Shown: positions 16,676-26,601, counted from the stretch's first letter. The stretch is DNA of 64,000 nt from Candidatus Tectimicrobiota bacterium (GCA_016192455.1 JACPUC010000007.1:124001-188000), one strand, 5' to 3'. The notes: a model not told the origin generated them from the sequence alone. Translations and numbers: made by a program.

Positions 16676-17731
16676 ATGTACGACGAGACCACTGAGCCAA
16701 CAATCCCTGACCTTGAGCCGACGGACGCGGACCTGGCCGCAGTGGCCGACCTGCATGGCAGGCGCGACGCCATCGTGCATGAGCTGCGCAAGGTGATCGT
16801 GGGGCAGGAGCAGATCATCAACGAGCTCCTCGTTGCCCTCTTCTGCCGCGGCCACTGCCTCCTCGTCGGCGTGCCCGGGCTGGCGAAGACCCTGCTCATC
16901 AACTCCCTGGCGAACATCCTCGACCTCACCTTCAACCGCATCCAGTTCACCCCCGACCTCATGCCGTCGGACATCACGGGCACCGATATCCTCGAGGAGC
17001 ATCCCGAAACCGGCCAGCGCTCCTTCCGCTTCCTGAAGGGGCCGATCTTCACGAACATGTTGCTTGCCGACGAGATCAACCGCACGCCGCCGAAGACGCA
17101 GGCGGCCCTCCTGCAGGCCATGCAGGAATACCGCGTGACGGCGGGAGGCCAGACGTACCCCCTCACCCTCCCCTTCTTCGTGCTGGCGACGCAGAACCCG
17201 ATCGAACAGGAGGGGACCTACCCCCTGCCCGAGGCGCAGCTTGACCGCTTCATGTTCCACATCGGGGTGGACTATCCCAGCTTTGACGAGGAGGTGGAGA
17301 TCGTTGCCAGCACCACCTCGCAGTATGAGCCGCGGCTCCAGCACGCCCTCGATGCGCCGCGCATTCTCGATCTGCAACGCTTGATCCGCCGCGTGCCGGC
17401 GGCTCCCCACGTGGTGCACTACGCGGTGCAGCTCGTGCGGCTGTCGCGGCCGAACGCCAGCGACGCGCCGCAGTTCGTGAAGGACTGGGTGAGCTGGGGC
17501 GCCGGGCCGCGGGCCTCGCAGTTCCTCATCCTGGGGAGCAAGGCGCGGGCCGTCTTGGACGGCCGCTTCGCCGCCTCCGTCGAGGACGTGCGCGTCCTCA
17601 CCGTGCCGGTGCTGCGGCACCGCGTGTTGACGAACTTCAACGCCGAGGCCGACGGCATTCAGTCCACCGACATCATCGAGCGCCTGCTCGAGGAGATGGA
17701 GCGCCGTGGCGCGGCGGCACTCGCCGCCTAG
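16676..17731 (+). CDS. MoxR family AAA+ ATPase
   Basis: A cytoplasmic MoxR-type chaperone ATPase of 351 residues. Walker A is GVPGLAKT, Walker B LLADEINR, with sensor 1 ATQNP and the MoxR hallmark YPLPEAQLDRF. The C-terminal AAA lid has LGSKARAVLDGR. MoxR proteins work with DUF58 and vWA proteins to insert metals or mature complexes, or in envelope stress resistance. The DUF58 gene follows after 26 bases, the standard order. No transposition or truncation signs. Confidence 0.95.
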   Translation: MYDETTEPTIPDLEPTDADLAAVADLHGRRDAIVHELRKVIVGQEQIINELLVALFCRGHCLLVGVPGLAKTLLINSLANILDLTFNRIQFTPDLMPSDITGTDILEEHPETGQRSFRFLKGPIFTNMLLADEINRTPPKTQAALLQAMQEYRVTAGGQTYPLTLPFFVLATQNPIEQEGTYPLPEAQLDRFMFHIGVDYPSFDEEVEIVASTTSQYEPRLQHALDAPRILDLQRLIRRVPAAPHVVHYAVQLVRLSRPNASDAPQFVKDWVSWGAGPRASQFLILGSKARAVLDGRFAASVEDVRVLTVPVLRHRVLTNFNAEADGIQSTDIIERLLEEMERRGAAALAA

Positions 17732-17757
17732 CCTCGCTGCCGCGCCGTGAGGCACCT

Positions 17758-18651
17758 ATGCCGCCGAGCCTGACCCAACAGCGCTTCTTCGATCCCCTCG
17801 TGCTGGCGAAGATCGCCAACCTTGCCCTGCGCGCCCGCTACGTGGTCGAGGGGCTGCTCACCGGCCTCCACGACAGCCACTTCAAGGGCTTCAGCGTCGA
17901 GTTCGCCGAGCACCGGGAGTACGCCCCCGGCGACGATCTGCGCCACCTCGACTGGAAGGCCTACGCCAAGTCTGACCGGCACGTCATCAAGCAGTACGAG
18001 GAGGAGACGAACCTGCGCAGCTACCTCCTCCTCGATACGAGCGCCTCGATGGACTACCGCTCGGACGGGGTCAGCAAGTTCGAGTACGCCTCGATGCTGG
18101 CGGCCTCCCTTGCCTACCTGATGCTGAAGCAGCAGGACGCGGTGGGGCTCTTCACCTTCGCCGAGGATGTGCGGCAGGCCGTGCCGCCGCGCTCCGGCCT
18201 CGACCACCTGCAGGCGCTCGCGCACTGCCTGGAGGGCGCCACCCTCGGCGGCCGGACGCACTTCGTCACGACGCTGCGCAACGCCATGAACCGCATCCGC
18301 CGGCGTGGCCTCATCATCGTCATCTCCGACCTCTTCGATGATCCCGAGCGGCTGATCCGCGGCTTGCAGCACCTGCGCCACAAGAAGAACGAGGTGATCG
18401 TCTTCCAGATTCTCGACCGCACGGAAGTCGAGTTCCCCTTCAAGGAGATGACCCGCTTCGAGGACCTCGAGGATGAGCTCTTCGTCAGCACCGATCCGCG
18501 GGTCATCCGCGATGAGTACCTGCGGGCCCTGGAAGAGTTTCAGAATGCCTACAAGACGGCCCTGAACGCCCACATGGTCGAGTACGCGTTGTTCACCACC
18601 CACACGCCCCTCGACAAGGCCCTGGTGCGGTTCCTCTCCCGGCGGCGCTGA
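17758..18651 (+). CDS. DUF58 domain protein (vWA-like MoxR partner)
   Basis: A 297-residue soluble protein. The DUF58 core is visible at VEFAEHREYAPGDDLRHLDW, the typical signature, followed by YAKSDRHVIKQYEEE. A vWA-like fold follows with MIDAS motif DTSASM and later IVISDLFDD. Such proteins pair with MoxR ATPases. Start ATG lies 26 bases after moxR in the same operon. Confidence 0.94.
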   Translation: MPPSLTQQRFFDPLVLAKIANLALRARYVVEGLLTGLHDSHFKGFSVEFAEHREYAPGDDLRHLDWKAYAKSDRHVIKQYEEETNLRSYLLLDTSASMDYRSDGVSKFEYASMLAASLAYLMLKQQDAVGLFTFAEDVRQAVPPRSGLDHLQALAHCLEGATLGGRTHFVTTLRNAMNRIRRRGLIIVISDLFDDPERLIRGLQHLRHKKNEVIVFQILDRTEVEFPFKEMTRFEDLEDELFVSTDPRVIRDEYLRALEEFQNAYKTALNAHMVEYALFTTHTPLDKALVRFLSRRR

Positions 18652-18861
18652 GGGCGGCGGCTCGGCCGCCTCGGGGCGCGCGGAGCGGGGCGCGCCGGTG
18701 AGGCGGCGGGGCGGCAGGCGGCAATCCGGGAGCCGCCGGACGGTCGTTCCGCTGGCGGCAGCAAGAAGTGCGACGCCGCGTCAGCTTGGTAACCTGGAAG
18801 CAGACTTGCCATGGCAGGCGCCGGGCGCTCGCGGGACATCAGGGAGTAGCACGCAGGGACC

Positions 18862-20994
18862 ATGAGCCTCGCCTTCCTCAACCCCCTCTTCCTCTATGGC
18901 TTGGCAGCGGCGAGCCTGCCGTTGCTCATCCACCTCATCAATCGGCGGCGGGCCAAACCCCTGCGCTTCCCTGCCGTGCAGTTCGTTCTGCGCGCCAACC
19001 GGCGCATCGCCCGGCGCTACAAGCTGCGCCAGCTCCTCCTCATGATCCTGCGGACGCTGGCGTTGCTGGTCCTGGCGGCGGTGATGGCGCGCCCCGTGCT
19101 CACGGAAGAGGGCGCCCTGCTGTCGGGCGGCGGCCCGCCGGTGGCCCTGGCGGTGATCCTCGATACCTCGATGAGCATGGGGTACCGCAGCGGCGCGGGC
19201 GACCGCCTCGACCACGCGCGCACCCTCCTCGACAGCTACCTCGCCCAGCTCCGCGGCGAGGACAGTGTCACCCTCATCCCCACCGCGCGCCTCGAGGCGA
19301 CCGGCACGCGGCAGGCGCCGCAGCTCGTCCACGACGGCCGCGCGCTGCAGACCGCCGCCGCCGACCTGCGCCCAACCTTCGGGCGCGCCGACTTCCGCGG
19401 CAGCTTCATGGCCGCCTACGAAGCGCTGGCCGCCTCGGCGGCGCCGCGCAAGCAGATTCTCCTTCTCACCGACCGGCAGCAGGCGGGTTGGGCGGAATTC
19501 GACGCCGCGAGCCTCGGCAAGGTTGACCCCAACGTCCTCATCCACATCCTCCGCCTGGGAGGCGCGCAAGCCGACGAGAACCGCACCGTCGAGCGGCTGG
19601 CCCTGCAGAGCAACGTGGTGGGGAGCGACATCCCGACGGTACTCGAAGCAACCCTCCTCAACACGAGTGGCACGCCGCACCGCCGCGTCTTGGCGCAGCT
19701 TCTCATCGATGGGGTGAAGGTGGACCAGCAGCTCGTCGATCTGCCGGCGGGTGGACGCCTGCCGGTGCGCTTCGAGGTCGCCTTCGAGAAGCCGGGGCGG
19801 CATGCGGGGGTGGTGCAGCTCAGCGCGGACAAGCTGCAGGCGGATGACGAGTACCACTTCAGCCTCGAGGTGAATGACCGGATCGCGGTGCTCGTGGTTG
19901 ATGGTGATCCGCGCACGTCGCTGGTTTACAGCGAGACCTACTTCCTGTCGTACGCCTTGAACCCAGGCGCCGCGATGAGCCGTTCCCTCATCCGGCCGCG
20001 GGTCATCACCGCCTCGGAGCTGGAGGCCGCGGAGCTGGGGCGTTACCAGGTCATCGTGCTGGCGAACGTGCCGAGTCTCGGCGAGGAGCAGCGGCAGCGC
20101 CTTTTCCGTTACGTGCGGGACGGCGGCAGCCTGATCTTCTTCCTCGGCACCCAGACCGAGGCCGCCGTGTACAACGACACGTTCTACGCCTCGACGACGC
20201 GCCTGCTGCCGGTGCCCCTCGTGGAGCGCAAGCAGGCCCCCAGCGGCCAACCGTGGCATATCAGCACGGTGGAGGCGGCGCACCCGGCGCTGCGACTCTT
20301 CCATGACAGCCTCGCCGGCTTGCTGCAGCGCGCCAGCTTCTACAGCTACATGCAGACCTCGTCACAGGCGCTGGCGGGGGGCGGCAAGGCCCTCCTCGCC
20401 CTGGATAACGGCGATCCCTACTTGGTGGAAGGGCAGATCGGGGCGGGCAAGGTCCTGCTCTTCACCTCCAGCGCGGACCGGGATTGGAACGACTTCAGCA
20501 CCAAGACAACCTACCTACCGCTCATGCAGAATCTCGTCCTCTACCTCTCGGGAGCCCAGGCCAATCGGCTGCAGGACAGCCTGGAGGTGGGCGACGCGAA
20601 GCAGATCATCGCCGAGGGACGCTATGCCGGGTCCGAGGTGACGGTGACGGACCCGCGCGGCATGCCCCGCCTGCTGCGCCTGCAGCCGCAGGGGTCGCAC
20701 GCCGAGGCCATCTTCGATGCCAATACGCTGCCGGGTATTTACCTGATCAGCGGCGCCGGCAAGCAGCAGAGCTACCAGGTGAACGTGCCCCTGGAGGAGT
20801 CCAATCTCACGGAGTTCCCGGCGGCGCGCTTGCGCGACAAGTTTCAGCATCTTCCCGTCACCATCTCGGACGTGCCGGAAGAGCAGCCTGAGGTGGCGGA
20901 GCCTGCCGCGCAGCGCTACGACCTCTGGCCCTATTTCTTCGCCACCCTCTTCGGCCTCCTCGTGATGGAGACAATCGTGGCGGCGCGCTTCTGA
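18862..20994 (+). CDS. BatA-like membrane vWA protein
   Basis: A 710-residue membrane protein. It opens with the BatA N-terminal signature (FLNPLFLYGLAAASLPLLIH, LINRRR, LRFPAVQF), a TM near 57-78, then a vWA domain with MIDAS DTSMSM, and a late glutamine-amidotransferase-like segment (RYQVIVLANVPSLGEEQRQRL). A C-terminal TM (LWPYFFATLFGLLVMETI) ends it. The vWA domain should face the periplasm, where it could bind clients or neighbouring vWA proteins. Gap to DUF58 is 210 bases of GC-rich DNA. Confidence 0.9.
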   Translation: MSLAFLNPLFLYGLAAASLPLLIHLINRRRAKPLRFPAVQFVLRANRRIARRYKLRQLLLMILRTLALLVLAAVMARPVLTEEGALLSGGGPPVALAVILDTSMSMGYRSGAGDRLDHARTLLDSYLAQLRGEDSVTLIPTARLEATGTRQAPQLVHDGRALQTAAADLRPTFGRADFRGSFMAAYEALAASAAPRKQILLLTDRQQAGWAEFDAASLGKVDPNVLIHILRLGGAQADENRTVERLALQSNVVGSDIPTVLEATLLNTSGTPHRRVLAQLLIDGVKVDQQLVDLPAGGRLPVRFEVAFEKPGRHAGVVQLSADKLQADDEYHFSLEVNDRIAVLVVDGDPRTSLVYSETYFLSYALNPGAAMSRSLIRPRVITASELEAAELGRYQVIVLANVPSLGEEQRQRLFRYVRDGGSLIFFLGTQTEAAVYNDTFYASTTRLLPVPLVERKQAPSGQPWHISTVEAAHPALRLFHDSLAGLLQRASFYSYMQTSSQALAGGGKALLALDNGDPYLVEGQIGAGKVLLFTSSADRDWNDFSTKTTYLPLMQNLVLYLSGAQANRLQDSLEVGDAKQIIAEGRYAGSEVTVTDPRGMPRLLRLQPQGSHAEAIFDANTLPGIYLISGAGKQQSYQVNVPLEESNLTEFPAARLRDKFQHLPVTISDVPEEQPEVAEPAAQRYDLWPYFFATLFGLLVMETIVAARF

Positions 20995-21305
20995 GACACC
21001 GGCGTGGTGAGAGCGCCGCGGACCGTTCGGCTGGCAAGGGAGTGACGAGCGTGGCGCCCCCTGCGAGGCGTGCCGCGTCGCAGGCCGGGCGACCGTGGCG
21101 GCCCGCCGTTCGCGGTGGCGAAAGACAGGCGGAGCCGACGAGGCGATCACGAGAGGAGTGGTGCCAAGGTATGGAGCAAGTTCGGAGTTCGTTAACGAGT
21201 GGCAGGTCGGACCTTGCCCCCGGGGAGGGGGGATCGTTGCGCCCGGCGCGCTTTCCTGGGGCTCACGATGTGGGCTGGCACGAGGCGCTCGGCGACTCAG
21301 CCCGC
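20995..21305. other. Spacer within the MoxR-type cluster
   Basis: About 310 bases between the BatA-like and DUF4159 genes. The DUF4159 frame is open through much of it (ATG at 21171 and further upstream), so part may be translated. No separate gene or hairpin stands out. Confidence 0.5.
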
Positions 21306-22097
21306 ATGGATCGGCGCACCTTTGGGCGTCGCCTCCTCCTGGCGACCGCAAGCCTCCTAGCCGGCGCTCTCGTCCCCTCTCCGCGGGGCGCTCGAGCCCA
21401 GCTCCAGCCCCAAGAGGGGTTCCAGCCCCGGCCTCGCGTCACCTTCGCGCAACTGCGCACTCGCGGGGCGGAATGGGATGCCCATCCTACCGCCTACGTG
21501 ACCCTCATGGAGGAGGTGCGCCAGCGCACCAGCGTCGAGGCCGGCACGGATCGCAAGGTTCTCGACGTGCTCGACCCGCAGCTCTTCTCCTACCCCTTCC
21601 TCTACCTGAACGGCCGACAGGCGTTCAGCCCGTACACCGATGAGGAGGTGGAGGTGCTGCGCCGCTTCCTCTCCTTCGGGGGGTTCCTGTTCATCGACGA
21701 TGCAGCCGGGTTCAACGGGGTGGGATTCGATCAGCGCGCGCGCGAACTGGTGGGGCGCATCTTCCCGCAACGCGACCTGCGCCGCTTGCGCTCCGACCAT
21801 ACGATCTTCCGTTCCTTCTACCTGGTGCGGCGAGTCGGCGGGCGCCAGCTCATCAGCCCGTTCCTGGAGGGGGTGGACCTCGACGACCGCTCGCCGATCA
21901 TCTACTGTCGCAACGATCTGGCGGGCGCCTGGGCGCGCGATTACCTGGGGAACTGGCTCTACCCCTGCGTTCCAGGCGGCGAGGCGCAGCGCTTCGACGC
22001 CCTGAAGCTGGGGGTCAACATGGTGCTCTACGCCCTCACCGTGAACTACAAGCAAGACAAAATCCACCTCCCCTTCTTGCGCCGGCGCATGGGCTAG
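21306..22097 (+). CDS. Tat-exported DUF4159 family protein
   Basis: A 263-residue periplasmic protein. The N-terminus MDRRTFGRRLLLATASLLAG is a good twin-arginine signal ending before QLQPQEG. The DUF4159 core follows: RGAEWDAHPTAYVTLMEEV, LFSYPFLYLNGRQAF, and FGGFLFIDDAAG with the paired Asp typical of the family, then a GATase-like fold. DUF4159 genes repeatedly sit beside MoxR/vWA genes. Starting at the ATG of 21306 puts the Tat signal at the N-terminus; ATG 21171 would place 45 residues ahead of it. The next gene begins 16 bases downstream. Confidence 0.87.
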   Translation: MDRRTFGRRLLLATASLLAGALVPSPRGARAQLQPQEGFQPRPRVTFAQLRTRGAEWDAHPTAYVTLMEEVRQRTSVEAGTDRKVLDVLDPQLFSYPFLYLNGRQAFSPYTDEEVEVLRRFLSFGGFLFIDDAAGFNGVGFDQRARELVGRIFPQRDLRRLRSDHTIFRSFYLVRRVGGRQLISPFLEGVDLDDRSPIIYCRNDLAGAWARDYLGNWLYPCVPGGEAQRFDALKLGVNMVLYALTVNYKQDKIHLPFLRRRMG

Positions 22098-22113
22098 GCG
22101 GCAGGAGGCGTCC

Positions 22114-24489
22114 ATGCTCAATTGGCTCATCACCCCCGCGGAGGCCAGCTCTCACCTGGTGGTGCGCACGAGCTTGCTGCTGCGCGGCGGCGCGCCGCTC
22201 TGGCTGGCGGCGCTCCTCGGCCTCCTCGCCCTGGCGCTGGTCGTGTATGCCTGGCCCTCGCTGCGGCGGCGCGTGCACCGGCCCCTGGCGCTGGCGCTCT
22301 CCGCGATGCGCCTGCTGGCCCTGCTCTCCATCCTCTTCTTCCTCCTCAACCCGACCCTGCTGCGGCAGACCTTCCAGCGCATGCGTCCGCGCCTGCCGGT
22401 GTTGATCGACGTCTCGCGCAGCATGGAGATCAATGATGGGACCGAGGGACGGACGCGGCTCCAGGATGTCCAGCATTTCCTGCAGGACCCGTCCCTGCGT
22501 TTCTTTGAAGAACTGGCGCAGGACTTCGTCGTCGAGCCGCTGCAGTTCCATGAAGAGGTGGAGCCGTTGCCGAACGAGGGGCTTGGGCAGCTCGGCGTGC
22601 GGGGCAAACGCACCAACATCCTGGGCGCCCTGGCTTCCGTGGATCGCCCCCGGGTCGGCAGCGAGCCGAGCCCTCGCGACACCGCGGCGACGAGCGGGCG
22701 CGAGGTGGCGGGGGTCGCGGCCGATGCGCCGCTTGCCGGCATCGTGGTGATCAGCGATGGAGCGCACAACGCCGGCGTGATGAACGAAGCGTTGCTGCGC
22801 GCCGTGCGGGCGCCCGTGGCGGCCATCGGCGTGGGAGATGCCGCCTCGTTCCGAGACATCCGCCTCGCCGACCTGAAAGCGCCGGGCTTCGGCTTCCTCC
22901 ATCATCCCCTCAGCATCGAAGCGGAGATCGTGGTCGATGGATTCAGCGGCCTGAACCTGCCGGTGGTCCTGAAGCAGGAGGGGACGGTTCTGCAGACCAA
23001 GGTGGTCATCCCGCAAGCCGGCAAACGCAGCACCGCGGTGAGCTTCTCGTACACGCCCACCAGCCTTGGCGAGCGGCACTACTCCCTGTCGATCCCGGTG
23101 CAATCCGGCGAGCGCATCAAGGCCAACAACACCGTCACGTTCAAGATCAACGTGGTGCGCGACAAAATCCGGGTGCTGCTCGTCACCGGCACGCCGTCCT
23201 GGAACTACCGCTTTCTGCGTCGCACCCTGCGCGGCGATCCGACGATCGACCTCATCTCCTTCGTCATTCTGCGCACGCCGTTCGACCAGGTGAACGTACC
23301 CCAGGATGAGCTAAGCCTCATCCCCTTCCCCACCGACCGGCTGTTCACCGAAGAGCTGCAGAACTTCGACATCATCATCTTCGACAACTTCTCGTACCGC
23401 TTCTACTTCCCGCTCCAGTACCTGGAGAACGTGCGGAAATACGTGGAAGAGGGGGGCGCCTTCGTGATGTTCGGCGGCGATCGCTCGTTCTCAGCCGGCG
23501 GCTACGCGGGGACGCCGGTGGACGACCTGCTGCCGGTCACCCTGGAGCAGGTTGGCAGCAGCTACGAAGAGCAGCCGTTCAGGATGGAGCTCACCGAAGC
23601 GGGAAGGCTCCACCCCATCACGCGCCTCGTCGATGACGAGGAGGAGAACGTCTCGATCTGGAGACAGATGCCGAAGCTGGAGGGGTACAACCTTGCCCTG
23701 CGCACGAAGCCGAATGCGACGTTGCTGGGCGTGCAGCCCGGCAAGGCGAACCAGTACGGGCAGTTGCCGATCTTCGCCGTTACGAAGTACGGCAAGGGCC
23801 GCTCCCTGGCGCTGCTCTCCGATTTCTTCTGGCGCTGGAACTTTCAGATGATCGGCGAGCAGAAGAGCAATCGCCCCTACCTGAAGCTCATCCGCCAAAT
23901 GATCCGCTGGCTGATCAATGAACCGCAGTTCCGCCAGGTGCGCCTCTTCGCGGCGAAGGACGCCTATGAGCCCGGCGAGGAAGCGAACCTGAAGGCCTAT
24001 GTGATGCGGGATGACGGCGGCCCGGCGGCGAACGCGGTGCTCGAGGTGGGGGTGACGGACCCGTCCGGCAGGGAGATCAGGGCGCCGTACAGCAGCAGCG
24101 AGCGCCCGGGTGAGTTCAATGTGCCCCTGAAGCTGGCGGAGTTCGGCTTCTATCGGGTGCGGGCGCGCGCCATGGTGGATGGCAAGGAGGTGGGCGAGAA
24201 CTCCCTCGTCGTGGCGGCGCAGACGCCCGACTGGGAGCTGCGGGACGCCGCCATGAACGAGGCCCTCCTGCAACGCCTGGCGCGGCAGACGGGCGGCATG
24301 TACCGGCCTCTGAAGAGTTTCGACCGCGGCGCCCTGCGCGAGCTGCGCCAGGCCCTGCGCACGCAGTTCCAGCCGAAGATCGTCGAGGAGAGCCGCTGGC
24401 GGTTGTGGCACAACGTCGTGACGCTCCTCGGTCTCGTCCTCCTCCTCGGCAGCGAGTGGTACATCCGGCGCCGCAACAGCCTGCTGTGA
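22114..24489 (+). CDS. Membrane vWA / glutamine amidotransferase-like protein
   Basis: Last gene of the cluster; 791 residues. Two N-terminal TMs (about 29-50 and 62-82), a vWA-like domain with DVSRSM and VVISDGAHN, an Ig-like middle (SFSYTPTSLGERHYSLSI), and a class I GATase-like fold (IRVLLVTGTPSWNYRFLRR; FDIIIFDNFSY; GGAFVMFGGDRSFSAGGY). It lacks an obvious Cys-His-Glu triad, so it is probably non-enzymatic. A C-terminal TM (WHNVVTLLGLVLLLGSEWYI) anchors it. It resembles BatA/BatB relatives of planctomycetes and deltaproteobacteria. Confidence 0.88.
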   Translation: MLNWLITPAEASSHLVVRTSLLLRGGAPLWLAALLGLLALALVVYAWPSLRRRVHRPLALALSAMRLLALLSILFFLLNPTLLRQTFQRMRPRLPVLIDVSRSMEINDGTEGRTRLQDVQHFLQDPSLRFFEELAQDFVVEPLQFHEEVEPLPNEGLGQLGVRGKRTNILGALASVDRPRVGSEPSPRDTAATSGREVAGVAADAPLAGIVVISDGAHNAGVMNEALLRAVRAPVAAIGVGDAASFRDIRLADLKAPGFGFLHHPLSIEAEIVVDGFSGLNLPVVLKQEGTVLQTKVVIPQAGKRSTAVSFSYTPTSLGERHYSLSIPVQSGERIKANNTVTFKINVVRDKIRVLLVTGTPSWNYRFLRRTLRGDPTIDLISFVILRTPFDQVNVPQDELSLIPFPTDRLFTEELQNFDIIIFDNFSYRFYFPLQYLENVRKYVEEGGAFVMFGGDRSFSAGGYAGTPVDDLLPVTLEQVGSSYEEQPFRMELTEAGRLHPITRLVDDEEENVSIWRQMPKLEGYNLALRTKPNATLLGVQPGKANQYGQLPIFAVTKYGKGRSLALLSDFFWRWNFQMIGEQKSNRPYLKLIRQMIRWLINEPQFRQVRLFAAKDAYEPGEEANLKAYVMRDDGGPAANAVLEVGVTDPSGREIRAPYSSSERPGEFNVPLKLAEFGFYRVRARAMVDGKEVGENSLVVAAQTPDWELRDAAMNEALLQRLARQTGGMYRPLKSFDRGALRELRQALRTQFQPKIVEESRWRLWHNVVTLLGLVLLLGSEWYIRRRNSLL

Positions 24490-24741
24490 TCCCGGCGTTC
24501 AGTATTTCGGAACAATTCTCCGCGGCGCGGGCTTGGCGCGCATTTCCCGCCGTGCCAGCGGCGCCGCTGCTCGTCATCTCAAGGCTCGCCAGTATCACCG
24601 CCCTACCGCCACGCGAGCGTCCAATCAATCCCGCGATCGGTAGAAAGCTCAGGGTGGATGGTGGGGAGCGGAGCCAAGGCTGGCATCACGTCGGCTGGAG
24701 GTGGGTGAGACGACTCCCTCGAGGCGCGCCTAGTCCGGCCC

Positions 24742-26601
24742 TCACACCTTCCCCGTCAACAGCTTCACCTGCGCCAGGATTTCCCGCACCTGGAATGGCT
24801 TGGCGAGAACGTGGTCGATACCGCTGGCGCGCACTTGGGCATCCTCGATCTGCACCCCCCAGCCGGTGATGAGCATGATCTTCGTGGCTGGCGCCTGGAT
24901 CTTCACCTGCCGCGCCACATCCCAGCCTGAGATGTCGGGAATGCCGAGATCGGTGATGACAACGCCGCAGGGGCTCTCCTGAAACGCGGCGAGGGCCGGG
25001 CGGCCGCGATCGAAGCTGAGGACGCGGTAGCCCTCCGCGGTGAGGAGATCGTGCAGGAAGTCGCGGATGCCGTCGTCGTCGTCGATGAGCATGATGTCGG
25101 AGCGCAACGCAACCTCGGCTTGCTGCGCTGGAGGCTGCATGATCTGGTCGGCGGCGCCCGGATGCTGATGGAAGACAATGTTGACGGTCGTGCCGACACC
25201 AGGCTTGGAGGTGAGGGAAATCTCTCCGCCGTGGCGGTTGACGATGGAGTACGCCATGCTCAGCCCGAGGCCGGAGCCGCGGAGCTGCTTGGTGGTGAAG
25301 AACGGCTCAAAGACGCGCCAGAGGATATCCTCGTCGATGCCGATACCGTTGTCCCTCACCTGCACGTGGAGGTTCTCGGCGTCGGCGAAGGTGAGAATCG
25401 TGATCCGCCCCCCCTGGGGCAGGGCGTCCACGGCGTTGAAAATGAGGTTGGAGATGACCTCGCGCAGCTCCTCCACGTTGCCCCGCAAGGGCCGCAACGG
25501 CTGCGGCTCGAAGCGCAGGTCGATGCTGAGGCCGGCCGCCAGGGGCTCCTGTTTCCAGCGCTGCTCGGTGAGCTGAATCGCCTCTTCGATGAGGGCGTTG
25601 AGGTCCAGCTCCTCATGCACGCGGTCGCGGCGCGTGCGCGTGAACTCCTGAATGCGCCGCACGGTCTTGGCGCCATCGAGGGTGAGCTTCTCGATGATTT
25701 CAAGCCCCTTGCGAAGCTGCGCCTCCTGCGTTTGCATGAGGAGCAACTGGGTGCGGCCGAGTATTCCCCCCAAGATATTATTGAAGTCGTGCGCCACACC
25801 GCCAGCCATTTCGCCCAGGGCGCGCATCTTCTCCGCCTGCACGAGTTGCTGCTCAAAGGCCTTGCGGGCGCTCACATCGCGCAGCACGGCGAGGTAGGCA
25901 TGCTGCTCCTGGTGCTGGAAAGCCTTGAGATGCAGCTCAAACTCAGTGCGCCGGCCACTTCCGTCCTGCAGGGTTAATTGCAGGATGTCCTGATCTCTGC
26001 CGTCCTCCCTCCCCTGCCGCAGGAAGCGTTCCCAGATTTCCAGATGTTCCCGCGCCACCCAGGAGGAGAAGAGCTGCCCCCGCACGGTGTCCGGCGTTCC
26101 TCGCAGGGCCGTGAAAAACGCCCCATTGGCGTAGGCGATGCGTTCGTTCTGGATGACGCAGATGGGATCGCCGATGGCTTCGGCAAGGGTGCGATAAACC
26201 GATACCTCACGAAGCTTTTCCTGGGAGCTGAGCGCCAGGTTCGCCGCCTCTCCAAAGAGGAAGGCCATAAGCTCCTGGTACCTGTCATCCTGCACACCGG
26301 CAATGCGGCCCCCACAGAGGTAGTGGCGTTGACCGTTCAGTTTCTTGCACCAGACGATGACGACGCGGAGTCGCAACGAGCTGGAGTGGGACGCTTCCGC
26401 GGGCTGGCTCGGCATCGCCGGGACCATGAGCTCAAGCTCAATCTCCTCCCCGACCTGGAGTCTCCTCCTGCTGCGGAACGAAATGCCAAAGAGGGACACA
26501 TCCTCGAGCTGCCCCGCCCCATAACGTGACTGATACGACAAAGAGAGTCGCAAGCGGGGACATCTGCGTCGTTCCGACGGCAGAGTGATCTCGTCTTCCA
26601 T
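24742..26601 (-). CDS. PilZ-PAS hybrid histidine kinase with receiver
   Basis: A 619-residue cytoplasmic signalling protein with no TM segment. An N-terminal PilZ domain (about 8-115) keeps both c-di-GMP motifs, RxxxR (Arg12-Arg16, RRCPR) and DxSxxG (DVSLFG, 34-39). A PAS domain follows (about 135-240), then HisKA with His271 (GGVAHDFNN), HATPase with DNGIGID and GSGLGLSM, and a C-terminal receiver with IDDDD, phospho-acceptor in VITDLGIPD, and AKPF. ATG 26601 is led by AGGAC. The expected role is to convert c-di-GMP level into phosphotransfer. No cognate output gene is adjacent; the NtrC-type regulator is 6 kb away. Confidence 0.93.
   Translation of the reverse strand: MEDEITLPSERRRCPRLRLSLSYQSRYGAGQLEDVSLFGISFRSRRRLQVGEEIELELMVPAMPSQPAEASHSSSLRLRVVIVWCKKLNGQRHYLCGGRIAGVQDDRYQELMAFLFGEAANLALSSQEKLREVSVYRTLAEAIGDPICVIQNERIAYANGAFFTALRGTPDTVRGQLFSSWVAREHLEIWERFLRQGREDGRDQDILQLTLQDGSGRRTEFELHLKAFQHQEQHAYLAVLRDVSARKAFEQQLVQAEKMRALGEMAGGVAHDFNNILGGILGRTQLLLMQTQEAQLRKGLEIIEKLTLDGAKTVRRIQEFTRTRRDRVHEELDLNALIEEAIQLTEQRWKQEPLAAGLSIDLRFEPQPLRPLRGNVEELREVISNLIFNAVDALPQGGRITILTFADAENLHVQVRDNGIGIDEDILWRVFEPFFTTKQLRGSGLGLSMAYSIVNRHGGEISLTSKPGVGTTVNIVFHQHPGAADQIMQPPAQQAEVALRSDIMLIDDDDGIRDFLHDLLTAEGYRVLSFDRGRPALAAFQESPCGVVITDLGIPDISGWDVARQVKIQAPATKIMLITGWGVQIEDAQVRASGIDHVLAKPFQVREILAQVKLLTGKV

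Noticed and set aside
18781-20304. Minus-strand frame opposite the BatA-like gene
   Set aside because: Shadow; the real frame has the BatA N-terminus and MIDAS motif.
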